NCBI GenBank assembly: GCA_023623175.1
Contig: JAMNXU010000027.1
Coordinates: forward strand, 1 to 64,000
Origin: Bacillota bacterium
GTDB taxonomy: Bacteria; Bacillota; Clostridia; Acetivibrionales; JAMNXU01
Direction: 5' to 3'
Length of the DNA stretch: 64,000 nt
Positions 8,403 to 17,140 of the stretch are shown one piece after another. Within the stretch, counting starts at the first letter, position 1; every line of letters begins with the position of its first letter. The notes beneath the pieces are model-generated. The model made no database searches, was not told where the DNA came from, and saw nothing but the letters and a program-made list of their open reading frames with translations. A program made the position numbers and the translations under genes.

Positions 8403-9680
8403 GTGAAAGAAGTGGTGCTTAAGGCTTCCGGGAGCGCCGGTATTACCGATGAACAGCTCAGGGAAGCACTGTATAAAACAATAGAGGATTCAAAAAAGGA
8501 TCTGAAGAAAATCCTGCTTCTCCCGCCGGATATTACGAGGGCGAACTCCGGCGCGGGGAAAATAACGGCCATGTATTATGAAATGCTCAAGGACCATTGC
8601 AAGGTCGATATTATGCCTGCGCTGGGAACTCATATGCCCATGACCGACGAGGAAATTGACGAGTTTTTCGGCCCCGGCATTCCGAAGGAGAGGTTTCTTG
8701 TTCATAACTGGCGCACCGATATCGTGAAGATAGGAGAGATACCTGCGGAATTTGTGAGCGAAGTGTCCGAGGGGCTCATGAACGAATCGATCGATGTCGA
8801 AGTGAACCGGCGACTTGTTGATGATTCCTACGACCTGGTAATTTCCATAGGCCAGGTTGTGCCCCACGAGGTTGTGGGAATGGCCAATTACAGCAAAAAT
8901 ATTTTCGTGGGATGCGGCGGCATCAACATGATAAACCGGACCCATATGCTCGGCGCCGTTTACGGAATGGAACGCATCATGGGCAGGGACCATTCGCCAG
9001 TGAGAAAGGTGTTTGACTACGCCGAGGAGAATTTTGCAAGGAAAATACCGCTTATGTATGTGCTCACCGTTACCACGAGCCCGGGAGGAAACACCGTCAT
9101 TCACGGGTTGTTTGCGGGCAGAAACAGGAAGCTGTTCGAACAGGCGGTAAGCCTCAGCCAGGAGAAGAACCTCACGTTCATGGATAAACCGATGAAGAAA
9201 GTCGTGGTTTACCTGGATCCGAAGGAATTCAAAAGCACATGGCTCGGCAACAAGGCTATTTACAGGACAAGAATGGCCATCGCCGACGGCGGCGAACTTA
9301 TAATCCTGGCTCCCGGCGTGTTCAAATTCGGGGAAGACGACGGCAATGACGCATTAATACGAAAATACGGATATGTTGGGCGCATAAAGGTCCTTGAACT
9401 GGTCAGGAGCAATGAAGACCTGGCAAATAACCTGTCCGTCGCGGCTCACCTGATCCACGGTTCTTCCGATGATCGCTTCTCAATTACTTATGCCGTTGAA
9501 AAGCTCAGCCGCGAAGAAGTCGAAGGCGTCAGTTTCAGGTACATGCCCCTCGCAGAAGCACTGAAAAAGTATAATCCCGAAAAACTGAAGGATGGGTTCA
9601 ATACTCTGGAAGACGGCGAAGAAATCTTTTATATCAGCAATCCCGCCCTTGGGCTGTGGGTGGATAAAAGCAAGTTTTGA
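8403..9680 (+). CDS. LarA-type nickel-pincer racemase/epimerase (DUF2088)
   Basis: Homologue of lactate racemase LarA, which uses the nickel pincer nucleotide cofactor. Counting from the GTG at 8403 (AGGGATG just upstream), the catalytic His is in ALGTHMPM (His77) and the second in VVPHEVVG (His155). Lys165 lies 10 residues later in NYSKN and His181 another 16 residues later in NRTHMLG. These intervals equal His174-Lys184-His200 of L. plantarum LarA, so cofactor binding should be intact. The protein is about 425 residues. No larB, larC or larE gene is in the window. The sugar-operon context suggests a sugar acid or other hydroxy acid rather than lactate as substrate; that is inference. Confidence 0.8.
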   Translation: MKEVVLKASGSAGITDEQLREALYKTIEDSKKDLKKILLLPPDITRANSGAGKITAMYYEMLKDHCKVDIMPALGTHMPMTDEEIDEFFGPGIPKERFLVHNWRTDIVKIGEIPAEFVSEVSEGLMNESIDVEVNRRLVDDSYDLVISIGQVVPHEVVGMANYSKNIFVGCGGINMINRTHMLGAVYGMERIMGRDHSPVRKVFDYAEENFARKIPLMYVLTVTTSPGGNTVIHGLFAGRNRKLFEQAVSLSQEKNLTFMDKPMKKVVVYLDPKEFKSTWLGNKAIYRTRMAIADGGELIILAPGVFKFGEDDGNDALIRKYGYVGRIKVLELVRSNEDLANNLSVAAHLIHGSSDDRFSITYAVEKLSREEVEGVSFRYMPLAEALKKYNPEKLKDGFNTLEDGEEIFYISNPALGLWVDKSKF

Positions 9681-9722
9681 TGAAATATAAAGCATAATTC
9701 TACAAAAATAAGAATTGTATCG

Positions 9723-9801
9723 ATCTGCCTTAAACTGTAAACTGTATTTAAAGCATGCACTTGAGCCAAGTACGTGCAAATACAGGTTGTTTAAGGCAGA
9801 T
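9723..9801 (+). terminator. Large hairpin with T-run between larA-like and DUF5107 genes
   Basis: A perfect 13-bp outer stem (9723-9735 with 9789-9801; ATCTGCCTTAAAC and its complement) encloses a second stem. That stem pairs CTGTATTT at 9742-9749 with AAATACAG at 9778-9785, and continues with a nearly paired 10-mer on each side (9753-9762 and 9768-9777). ATGTTTTTT follows directly. It could be a strong intra-operon terminator or attenuator, an RNA-processing or stability hairpin, or a small palindromic mobile repeat. Confidence 0.65.
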
Positions 9802-9848
9802 ATGTTTTTTGGAGGATAAGGCGGAATATAATTTGGAGGAAATAATTA

Positions 9849-12749
9849 ATGAGTTGCGCACGCATAACGAAAGGATCCGTTACAATTCCCACTTACAGGC
9901 TTCTTGAGCCCAATCTCAATCCCATGCTTGACAGGAGACTCAATCCATATCCATATACCCTGTTGGACAAAAAGTCCTATGTTCTTGAAGATGTGGAATA
10001 TGAAGCAGTTTTTCTCGAAAATGAATACCTGAAGCTGACGGTGCTGCCCGAGCTGGGAGGCCGTTTGTACAGCGCTTACGATAAAAGGACCGGTGAGGAA
10101 GTCTTTTATAAAAACCCCGTTGTAAAGCCGCGCATGATAGCCACACGCGGGGCATGGATTTCAGGAGGCGTTGAATTTAACTTTCCCATCAGCCATTCTC
10201 CGACAACGATGGACAGGGTCAACTACTTGATTGAAAACTACGATGACGGAAGCGTATCCGTTGTTTTCGGCGATATAGAGCAGATGTCCTACATGAACTG
10301 GAAGGTTGAGCTGAGGCTTTACCCGGGCAGGGCATACATAGAACAGAATGTGTGGCTGTACAATCCCACGATGAATGAAAACCGGTATTATTTCTGGACC
10401 AATGCGGCAGTGAAAATCACTGACGACATGAGGCTCATCTATCCCTTTGACTGGAGCATAAACAACAAATGTCCCGAATACATCAAATGGCCTGTTTACA
10501 ATGGCATGAACTGCACCGATCCCAGGCAGTTTGACGATTCCTATGAAACCTTCGGAAAGCTTTTGAAGGAGAACTTTTTCGGAATTTATGATTCCAGCCT
10601 TGACCGCGGCGTGGTGCATTACGCCGACAGAAAAAAGGTCAAGGGCGCCAAATTCTTCATCTGGGGCAACGATGGAAGGTCCGTAATGTGGAACAGGGCT
10701 TTGAACGGCGAAGGCGACAAGTATATCGAGATCCAGAGCGGTCCGTTCGAAAGCCAGGGCGTTTTCAAATTCATGAAACCCCATCAGCAGTTGAAATGGA
10801 GCGAATACTGGTATCCCGTGTTCGGAACGAAGGGGTTCAGATTTTCCGAAAAGGAGCTTGCAGTAAACTACGTGCCCGTTGAAAAAGGAGTTGAGTTCAG
10901 GCTTTTTGCGACGGAGAATCTCGGAGAATGCAGGGTTAAATTCGAAGCGGACGGCAGAATACAGGAAGCAACGATCAATCTCAATCCCGACAATGTCGGA
11001 TCGGTAGTTTTTGAACTTGAAAAGCCCTTCCACATCAATACCGAATTTGAATTTGATGTGTATTGCGCCAGGGGCCATGTGATAAATATAGGACGAAGGA
11101 GCCGGAACGAATATTGTTCCGAGCCTCTCGACGTGGATTTGTACGAAGATTCAAGGGTAATAGGGAATGGTAAGGAAAAGGACGGCCTGTTCAAGGCGGC
11201 CATGCTGAATGAATCTTTTGGCGCATTCGAAAAGGCACTCGAGCTGTACAACAAAAACCTTGAAACCTGTCCCGACTGCCATGAAACCATGTACCGCCTT
11301 GCGCAGATTTATTTAAGAACAGGCATGCCTCAGAAAACGAAGGAACTTTGCCACAGGATCCTGAGATACAACAACCGCAATTCCGAGGCGAGATTTCTAT
11401 ATGCAGCCGCGGAAAAGGAACTGGGCAGCCTGGATTCCGCCAGAAGGCTGTTCATGGATATCGCAGCCGACAACTACAATTTCGAAGCGTCGGTTATTGA
11501 GCTTGTGAAACTCGATATTTTAATGGGATATTACAAGGAAGCCCGGGAATTCCTTGAAAACAACATTACAGTCAGAACAGGCTATACCGATTTTCTTGCT
11601 TCCATTTGCTACAGGAAGGAAGGCCTCGGGGAAAAGGCGAGGAAAATACTGGAGAATTCCTGCGCCAGGGATGAATTCATTCTTGCTGAGCTGTTCTGCC
11701 TTGGGGACAGCAAAGACAGGCAGGCATTTGTTGACTATACCCGCGGTGGGGCTTCCGTTGTAAAAACACTTGCCCTGGAATACGCTGCGCTGGGGCTTTA
11801 CGAGGACGCTGAAAAGTTACTCGCGACGGCAAAAGAAAAAGATGTGAAGATAAAGCTTCTTAGTCTTTATCTTTCGGAAAAGACGGGCAATCCCGGGTTT
11901 ATGCTTGAAGACATCACGTCGGTCAACATAGATTATGCCTTTGTAAACGAGAAGATTCTGGTTGATGTGCTTGAACAGAAGAAAGATCTTGACGGCACCG
12001 GGGTTTTGGATTATATCCTCGGAACATGGTATTATTCCGTGGCAAGAAAGCAGGAAGCCCTTGAACTTTTCCACAGGGCATATGACAAGGGGCTCAGGTA
12101 CACGGTACTGCTGCGAAACCTGGGTTATGCATATTACAGCTACAAGAAGGATTATGACGCAGCAGCGAGGTATTTCGAAGAGGATCTGGCGGTTAACGGC
12201 GGAGGAAATGCCGACAGTTTCACTTATCTTGATATGATTTACAGGGAAAAGGGAGATCTTGAAAGCAGGAAAAAACTCATTCCATACATGAACCAGGCCA
12301 CCAACAGGAGCCTTGTTCTTCCCTTCCTTTGCGGTATTTACAAGGACCTCGGTGAGGAGGACAAGGCGCTGGAAATTCTCAGCAGGGAAGAGTTTGAAGT
12401 TTGGGAAAACAAGGAACTGAGCGGCCGGGTCTACTGGGATGTCATGCTCAGTCTCGTGAAAAAGGCTCTTGACAGGGGCGATGTGGATGAAGCGGGCCGG
12501 TATATTGACAAAATCCGCTCTTATCCTGATAATATCAATTTCGGAGAATCCATAAGGGAACCCTATGCAGATGTCTTTTATTACATCGGTATCGTAAGGT
12601 CGCTGCAGGGAGATGAGAAGGCTGCTGTTGAAGCTTTCGAGCAGGGTATCAGGCAGCTCGAATGCAAACATCCCAACGTGGTCAAAAACAGGATTAACAG
12701 GTATTACATCTATAAATGCATGGAAGAGCTGCAGAAGAGGTTTTCTTAA
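9849..12749 (+). CDS. DUF5107 domain protein with TPR repeats
   Basis: A 966-residue cytosolic protein without a signal peptide. Residues 1 to about 400 match DUF5107, a beta-rich domain with a galactose-mutarotase-like look: PELGGRLYSAYDKRTGEEVF, then SGGVEFNFPISHSPTTMDRV and later NIEIQSGP-type strands. Residues from about 450 to the end are helical repeats typical of TPRs (AFEKALELYNKNLETCPDCH, MYRLAQIYLRTGMPQKTKEL). The family is common in carbohydrate gene clusters, but no reaction is firmly known to me. The strong GGAGG ribosome binding site fixes the ATG at 9849. It lies downstream of the large hairpin, so its expression may differ from the upstream genes. Confidence 0.8.
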   Translation: MSCARITKGSVTIPTYRLLEPNLNPMLDRRLNPYPYTLLDKKSYVLEDVEYEAVFLENEYLKLTVLPELGGRLYSAYDKRTGEEVFYKNPVVKPRMIATRGAWISGGVEFNFPISHSPTTMDRVNYLIENYDDGSVSVVFGDIEQMSYMNWKVELRLYPGRAYIEQNVWLYNPTMNENRYYFWTNAAVKITDDMRLIYPFDWSINNKCPEYIKWPVYNGMNCTDPRQFDDSYETFGKLLKENFFGIYDSSLDRGVVHYADRKKVKGAKFFIWGNDGRSVMWNRALNGEGDKYIEIQSGPFESQGVFKFMKPHQQLKWSEYWYPVFGTKGFRFSEKELAVNYVPVEKGVEFRLFATENLGECRVKFEADGRIQEATINLNPDNVGSVVFELEKPFHINTEFEFDVYCARGHVINIGRRSRNEYCSEPLDVDLYEDSRVIGNGKEKDGLFKAAMLNESFGAFEKALELYNKNLETCPDCHETMYRLAQIYLRTGMPQKTKELCHRILRYNNRNSEARFLYAAAEKELGSLDSARRLFMDIAADNYNFEASVIELVKLDILMGYYKEAREFLENNITVRTGYTDFLASICYRKEGLGEKARKILENSCARDEFILAELFCLGDSKDRQAFVDYTRGGASVVKTLALEYAALGLYEDAEKLLATAKEKDVKIKLLSLYLSEKTGNPGFMLEDITSVNIDYAFVNEKILVDVLEQKKDLDGTGVLDYILGTWYYSVARKQEALELFHRAYDKGLRYTVLLRNLGYAYYSYKKDYDAAARYFEEDLAVNGGGNADSFTYLDMIYREKGDLESRKKLIPYMNQATNRSLVLPFLCGIYKDLGEEDKALEILSREEFEVWENKELSGRVYWDVMLSLVKKALDRGDVDEAGRYIDKIRSYPDNINFGESIREPYADVFYYIGIVRSLQGDEKAAVEAFEQGIRQLECKHPNVVKNRINRYYIYKCMEELQKRFS

Positions 12750-12797
12750 TATCCGTGTTGCTTTTGCGAACGCATTGCTTTAAATAAAAGGGACCGG

Positions 12798-12869
12798 TTT
12801 AATTCTTATGAAGCATGAAAATTGAATTCTTGTAAAACATAAGGGTTGAATGCCTGTAAACATGAAGGA
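12798..12869 (+). repeat. Degenerate 24-bp tandem repeat (3 units)
   Basis: Units begin at 12798, 12822 and 12846. Each starts TTTAATTC or TTGAATTC/TTGAATGC, then CTTGTAAA-like sequence, then ACAT(A/G)A, and ends in a purine run. It lies in the spacer between the DUF5107 gene and the first Gfo/Idh/MocA gene. Confidence 0.55.
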
Positions 12870-12924
12870 ATCTGATCTGAAAGGCTGTGAAAAAGAAAAT
12901 TAACATATTAAGGAGTGGGTATTT

Positions 12925-13998
12925 ATGAAAAAAATCAGGGTTGCCATACTCGGACAGGGGAGAAGCGGCAGGGACATACATGGAAGATGCCTCAGCGGCA
13001 TGACAGACATGTATGAAATAGTCGCTACCGTCGATACCCTTGCTGACCGACGTGAAAGGTCCCGGAACGAATATGGCTGCGAGACCTTTGAAGATTACAG
13101 GAGCCTCCTTGACAGGAAAGATATTGATCTTGTAATCAATGCGCTGCCGAGTCATCTGCACGTACCGGTGACGCTGGAGTTTATCAACGCGGGTTTCAAT
13201 ATTGTTTGCGACAAACCGCTGGCAAGAAAGGTGTCGGAAGTTGACACCCTGATAGCCGCTGCGGAAAAATCCGGAAAGCTTTTTACCGTGTTCCAGCAGT
13301 CAAGGTATAGTCCCCTTTTTACGAAGATGCGTGAAATTATCAATTCGGGAGTACTCGGAAGAATCGTGCAGATCAACATCAGGTACAACGGTTTCCAAAG
13401 ACGCTGGGACTGGCAGACTCTGCAGGAATTTAACGGAGGCAGCCTTCTGAATACCGGCCCGCATCCCGTTGACCAGGCGCTGCAGCTGTTCGGAACCGAT
13501 ATTATACCCGAGGTCAAGTGCTTCATGGACCGTGTGAACACCTTTGGCGATGCGGAGGATTATGTAAAGCTTATACTGAGCGGACCCGGAAGGCCTGTCA
13601 TCGACATTGAAATATCAAGCTGCAGTGCATTCCCGCAAAATACATATGAAATATATGCAAGCAACGGCGGACTTAAGGCATCCGGATCAAAAATTGAATG
13701 GAAGTACTTCAAACCGGAGGAAGCCCCGGAGCAGCATCTGATCAAAACGCCGTTGTCCAAGGAAGACGGCACGCCGGCATATTGCTCGGAAAAGCTTATA
13801 TGGTACGAGGAATCGGCTGATCTTTCGGAAGAAACCAGGGATACCTTCAAGTTTATGACTACAAAATTTTACACGATGATTTACAGGGCCATGACCGAAG
13901 GAGCCCCGCTGGAAATAACTCCCCAGCAGGTAAGGCAGCAGATTGCTGTCATGGAGGAAGCCCACAGGCAAAATCCCCTCTCCAGGCTCGACGGGTAG
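12925..13998 (+). CDS. Gfo/Idh/MocA family oxidoreductase (first copy)
   Basis: NAD(P)-dependent sugar or cyclitol dehydrogenase-like protein, 357 residues. The N-terminal Rossmann motif is VAILGQGRSGRDIHGRCL, and the family EKP motif appears as DKPL in NIVCDKPLARKV. The C-terminal domain carries the catalytic-region NTGPHPVDQALQLFG, where His is in the expected metal-free catalytic position. The start follows AAGGAG. It forms a set with the next two genes (a second oxidoreductase and a TIM-barrel isomerase), a grouping typical of inositol or 3-keto-glycoside metabolism. The substrate cannot be read from sequence. Confidence 0.85.
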   Translation: MKKIRVAILGQGRSGRDIHGRCLSGMTDMYEIVATVDTLADRRERSRNEYGCETFEDYRSLLDRKDIDLVINALPSHLHVPVTLEFINAGFNIVCDKPLARKVSEVDTLIAAAEKSGKLFTVFQQSRYSPLFTKMREIINSGVLGRIVQINIRYNGFQRRWDWQTLQEFNGGSLLNTGPHPVDQALQLFGTDIIPEVKCFMDRVNTFGDAEDYVKLILSGPGRPVIDIEISSCSAFPQNTYEIYASNGGLKASGSKIEWKYFKPEEAPEQHLIKTPLSKEDGTPAYCSEKLIWYEESADLSEETRDTFKFMTTKFYTMIYRAMTEGAPLEITPQQVRQQIAVMEEAHRQNPLSRLDG

Positions 13999-14087
13999 AC
14001 AGCATGCAAAACAGGCAAATCAGCCGAAGCATGTTGAGATAAGGAAAAGAATCCGCAGCAACAGATAAAATGAAAGGTGGTTATTAT

Positions 14088-14972
14088 ATGTTCAAGGTTG
14101 GGATCCTGGGCTCGGACAACAGCCATGCGTTGGCCTTTTCAAAACTGGTCAATTTGAGGGACGAGAAGACGGGTGAATATCTTTTTCCCGATGTTCGCAT
14201 AGTCGGTATCTACGGCCATGACAGGGAACAGACCGAAAAAGTGGCAAAAGAGGGGAACCTGGAATTTGTGGCAGATAAACCCGAAGACCTGATGGGAAAA
14301 GTGGATGCTGTAATGGTGGTATTCCGCCATGGGAATCTGCATGCCCAATATGCACTGCCGTTCATAAAGGCCGGCATTCCCACATGGATTGACAAGCCTT
14401 TTACCATTAAAAAGGAAGACGCGCTGAAACTCATCGAAGCTGCCGATGCGGGCAATGTCCTCGTGACGGGAGGCTCGACAAACAAGTACCTGCCCGATGT
14501 AATCGAACTGAAAAATTCCGTGGAAAACGACCCGGAAATGGGCAGTATCCTCACGGGAGCATTGAGTTACACCTCGTACCTGGACAACGAGTATGGCGGG
14601 ATTTATTTCTATGGCCCGCATCTCGTTGAAATGACCATGGCCGTGTTCGGATACGACGCGAAATCGGTATATGCAAAGACCGACGGGCGTAACATAAACG
14701 CTATTGTAGGGTATGACCGTTATAACGTGGTCATGAATTTTATCGATTCGTGGAGAGGATACTTCGGAATAGTACATGGGAGCAAAAAAACCGTTGCAAG
14801 GGAAATCAACACTGCGGACGGTTACAGGCTCGGCTTTGAAAAATTTGCGGAAATGCTGCGCACCGGCAGGAGACCTTTTTCGCTTGACAAGCTGCTCATG
14901 CCGACAATCATGCTGAATGCACTGGACAGGTCGATGAAGACAGGCAGGGAAGTACTGCTGGCGGATATATAA
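14088..14972 (+). CDS. Gfo/Idh/MocA family oxidoreductase (second, divergent copy)
   Basis: Shorter oxidoreductase, 294 residues, with an atypical nucleotide-binding start (VGILGSDNSHALAFSKLVN) and the conserved WIDKPFTIKKEDALKLIE. Its C-terminal half is truncated relative to the first copy and keeps YGPHLVEMTMAVFG. The ATG at 14088 sits after AAAGGTGG; an earlier in-frame ATG at 14070 overlaps that site and was rejected. The SDNSHA replacement of the usual GxGxxG suggests altered cofactor use, or a subfamily specialised with the neighbouring TIM-barrel protein. Confidence 0.8.
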   Translation: MFKVGILGSDNSHALAFSKLVNLRDEKTGEYLFPDVRIVGIYGHDREQTEKVAKEGNLEFVADKPEDLMGKVDAVMVVFRHGNLHAQYALPFIKAGIPTWIDKPFTIKKEDALKLIEAADAGNVLVTGGSTNKYLPDVIELKNSVENDPEMGSILTGALSYTSYLDNEYGGIYFYGPHLVEMTMAVFGYDAKSVYAKTDGRNINAIVGYDRYNVVMNFIDSWRGYFGIVHGSKKTVAREINTADGYRLGFEKFAEMLRTGRRPFSLDKLLMPTIMLNALDRSMKTGREVLLADI

Positions 14973-15044
14973 GGGAAAAACAACATGTTATTGTTGCCAT
15001 GTTTAAACATGATTTAATAAATTTATCGAAGGAAGGTGACTGGT

Positions 15045-15857
15045 ATGAAACTGTCAGTAACGATGATGAGCTTCCAGGACCGCGTAAAAAGCGAAAAGAT
15101 GTCCGTCGCCCAGTTCATTGATGAATGCGCGGCTCTTGGCGTTGACGCTGTGGACATACTCGAATACTTCTGGCAGGACAAGGAAAGGGAGATTTCAGAA
15201 ATTCCCGGGCAGCTCAAGGCAAAAGGGCTTGAAATAGGAGCATTTTGCGTCGGCAACAATTTCGTCGCCCTGCCGGAGGACCATCAAAAGCAGGTGGATT
15301 ACGTGCTTGAAGGCCTCAGGACGGCTTCTAGGCTCGGTGCAAAGAGAATGAGGATTTTCGGCGGCTCTCAGACAATTCCCGAGGGTATCCGCGCGGAGGA
15401 CCGCATGGGGCTTGTGATAGACGGAATCAAAAAATGTATAGGCGCAGCGGAGAAATACGGCATTGTCATGGCGCTTGAGAATCACGGCGGAATCCCCATT
15501 ACGAGCGATGAAGTGCTGGAAATACTCAGGGCCGTGGACTCACCGTGGCTCAAGGTCAACTTTGACATGGGCAATTTCCTGAGCTATGTCGGGGAAGATC
15601 CGCTGAAAGCAGCCGAGAAGCTTTACAAATATGTTGATCTTATTCACATCAAGGATCTTAAACTTGTTGACGGCAAATATAAGTCCTGCGTGGTCGGAGA
15701 AGGCGTCGTGCCTGTAAAGGAGTGCCTTGAATTCTTCGGTAAAATGGGCTATAACGGATATGCATCCCTTGAATATGAAGGATGGGAGCTTGCAGGCTCA
15801 ACCGAAGGAGTGGCCAGGAGCGTGGAATATCTTAAAGGAGTTTTGAAAAAAGATTAA
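15045..15857 (+). CDS. Xylose-isomerase-like TIM-barrel sugar isomerase/epimerase
   Basis: AP endonuclease 2 superfamily (sugar phosphate isomerase/epimerase, IolE/IolI type), 270 residues. Metal-binding pattern residues are visible: Glu in MALENHGGIPI, Asp in KVNFDMGNF, His in DLIHIKDLKL and the terminal Glu in YASLEYEGWE. The ATG at 15045 follows GGAAGGTG; the GTG at 15036 was rejected because it overlaps that site. It is the last gene of the 3.2-15.9 kb operon and ends just before a strong terminator. It probably acts on the same metabolite series as the two oxidoreductases. Confidence 0.82.
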   Translation: MKLSVTMMSFQDRVKSEKMSVAQFIDECAALGVDAVDILEYFWQDKEREISEIPGQLKAKGLEIGAFCVGNNFVALPEDHQKQVDYVLEGLRTASRLGAKRMRIFGGSQTIPEGIRAEDRMGLVIDGIKKCIGAAEKYGIVMALENHGGIPITSDEVLEILRAVDSPWLKVNFDMGNFLSYVGEDPLKAAEKLYKYVDLIHIKDLKLVDGKYKSCVVGEGVVPVKECLEFFGKMGYNGYASLEYEGWELAGSTEGVARSVEYLKGVLKKD

Positions 15858-15865
15858 CGCTGAAG

Positions 15866-15900
15866 CTGCACCCGGACGCGAATTTTCCGGGTGCAGTTTT
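15866..15900 (+). terminator. Intrinsic terminator ending the sugar operon
   Basis: CTGCACCCGG (15866-15875) and CCGGGTGCAG (15887-15896) form a perfect 10-bp G+C-rich stem followed by TTTTCAATTCTTATTTT. Confidence 0.92.
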
Positions 15901-15976
15901 CAATTCTTATTTTCAACCGGTTTTGCCGGTTTATTTATGCCGTTTTTTCAGTTAATTTGCCGGTTTACCACCTGGT

Positions 15977-16075
15977 TTGTATTTATTTTGGCTTGTATTT
16001 ATTTTAGTTTGTATTTATTTTACCGGTTAGTTTTATGTTTAATGTTTTACCAGTTAGTTTTATGCTTAATGTTAT
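15977..16075 (+). repeat. Two adjoining tandem arrays (16-bp x3, 27-bp x2)
   Basis: TTGTATTTATTTT recurs at 15977, 15993 and 16009 (period 16). Directly after it, a 27-bp unit starting ACCGGTTAGTTTTATG repeats at 16022 and 16049 with few changes. The arrays fill the spacer before the third oxidoreductase gene and end just before its ribosome binding site. Confidence 0.85.
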
Positions 16076-16100
16076 CAGCAAAATATCGGGAGGATTCAGA

Positions 16101-17045
16101 GTGAAAAAAGCAAAAATAGTACTGATAGGAATCAACGGTTTCGGAAAATCCATCGCACGGCATTTGCAGAAATGCGAAAACATTGATTTAATCGGAATCC
16201 ATGACATAAACACCGAAGCGCTCATGGAGGTTTCGCGTCTCTTCAACTTGACCCCTATTAAAACCCTTGACGAGGTTTTGCAGAGCGACTGCGACGGAGT
16301 AGTTCTTGAAGTGCCTAACCATGTCCACCTTGCCCTCGCGAAAGCTTGCGCTGAGGCAGGCAAGCATGTCCTTGTTGAAAAACCCATTACGAATACCGTT
16401 GAAGAAGCGGAAGAAATGATAAGGATATGCAGGGAAAACAACGTTATCCTCCAGGTGGGGCATTCCACGAGATTTTGCCCCCGCTACAGGAAGGCAAAGG
16501 AACTTCTCGACAGCAATGAAATCGGGAAAGTGGTAATGATCGAGGCCAACTCTTCAAGCGAGAAGGGGAAATCACAGACGCCGGAATCGTGGAGGTATTA
16601 CAGGGACAAGTGCCCGGGAGGGCCGATGCTGCAGCTTGGAATTCACCTGATTGACACAATATTTTATCTTACCGGTTGCGTATACAGGAGTGTAACAGGC
16701 TACTTTACCGAGGGCTTTTCCGACACAGACAATGTTGATGCCGGCGCCATCGTAATGAAGCTTGAAAATGATGCGCTGGCCTATGTAGGTTCAAGCTACG
16801 TTTCGCCCCATACGCACGAAATGGTCATTTACGGCGACCGGGGCAAAATGGAGATATATACAGACAAAATAGTTATCACCAGTGCCGAGGGCAAAAAGGA
16901 AATAAACGTGGAGGAAAAGCCCGGGGATAGTTTTATTTCACAATTCGAGAGCTTTGCGCGGTGCATCCTGGAAAAATCCGAGCCGGAAGTGGATGGCAGG
17001 ATGGGGTTGATAAATCTGAAGGCGATCCTGGATGTGTTGAACTGA
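16101..17045 (+). CDS. Gfo/Idh/MocA family oxidoreductase (third copy)
   Basis: Predicted NAD(P)-dependent dehydrogenase, 314 residues. The Rossmann fold shows VLIGINGFGKSIARHL, the family motif is HVLVEKPITNTVEEAEEM, and the active-site segment is LQLGIHLIDTIFYLTG. GGGAGG (16089-16094) points to the GTG at 16101; the upstream ATG at 16035 lies inside the tandem repeat and is unlikely. It is separated from the main sugar operon by a terminator and precedes the creatininase-family gene by about 95 bp, so the two may form a small unit. Confidence 0.85.
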   Translation: MKKAKIVLIGINGFGKSIARHLQKCENIDLIGIHDINTEALMEVSRLFNLTPIKTLDEVLQSDCDGVVLEVPNHVHLALAKACAEAGKHVLVEKPITNTVEEAEEMIRICRENNVILQVGHSTRFCPRYRKAKELLDSNEIGKVVMIEANSSSEKGKSQTPESWRYYRDKCPGGPMLQLGIHLIDTIFYLTGCVYRSVTGYFTEGFSDTDNVDAGAIVMKLENDALAYVGSSYVSPHTHEMVIYGDRGKMEIYTDKIVITSAEGKKEINVEEKPGDSFISQFESFARCILEKSEPEVDGRMGLINLKAILDVLN

Positions 17046-17140
17046 TTGTGGTTAGTGCTAAGCTGTTTTTCAGTTATGAATATTAATACTAATATCATGT
17101 AATCTGACTTATGGCTAATAGCGAAAGGAGAAGTGTCTGT

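Noticed and set aside
10161-12671. Minus-strand frames of nearly 300 codons opposite the DUF5107 gene
   Set aside because: They lie antisense to a well-supported gene with a strong ribosome binding site and show no family motifs.
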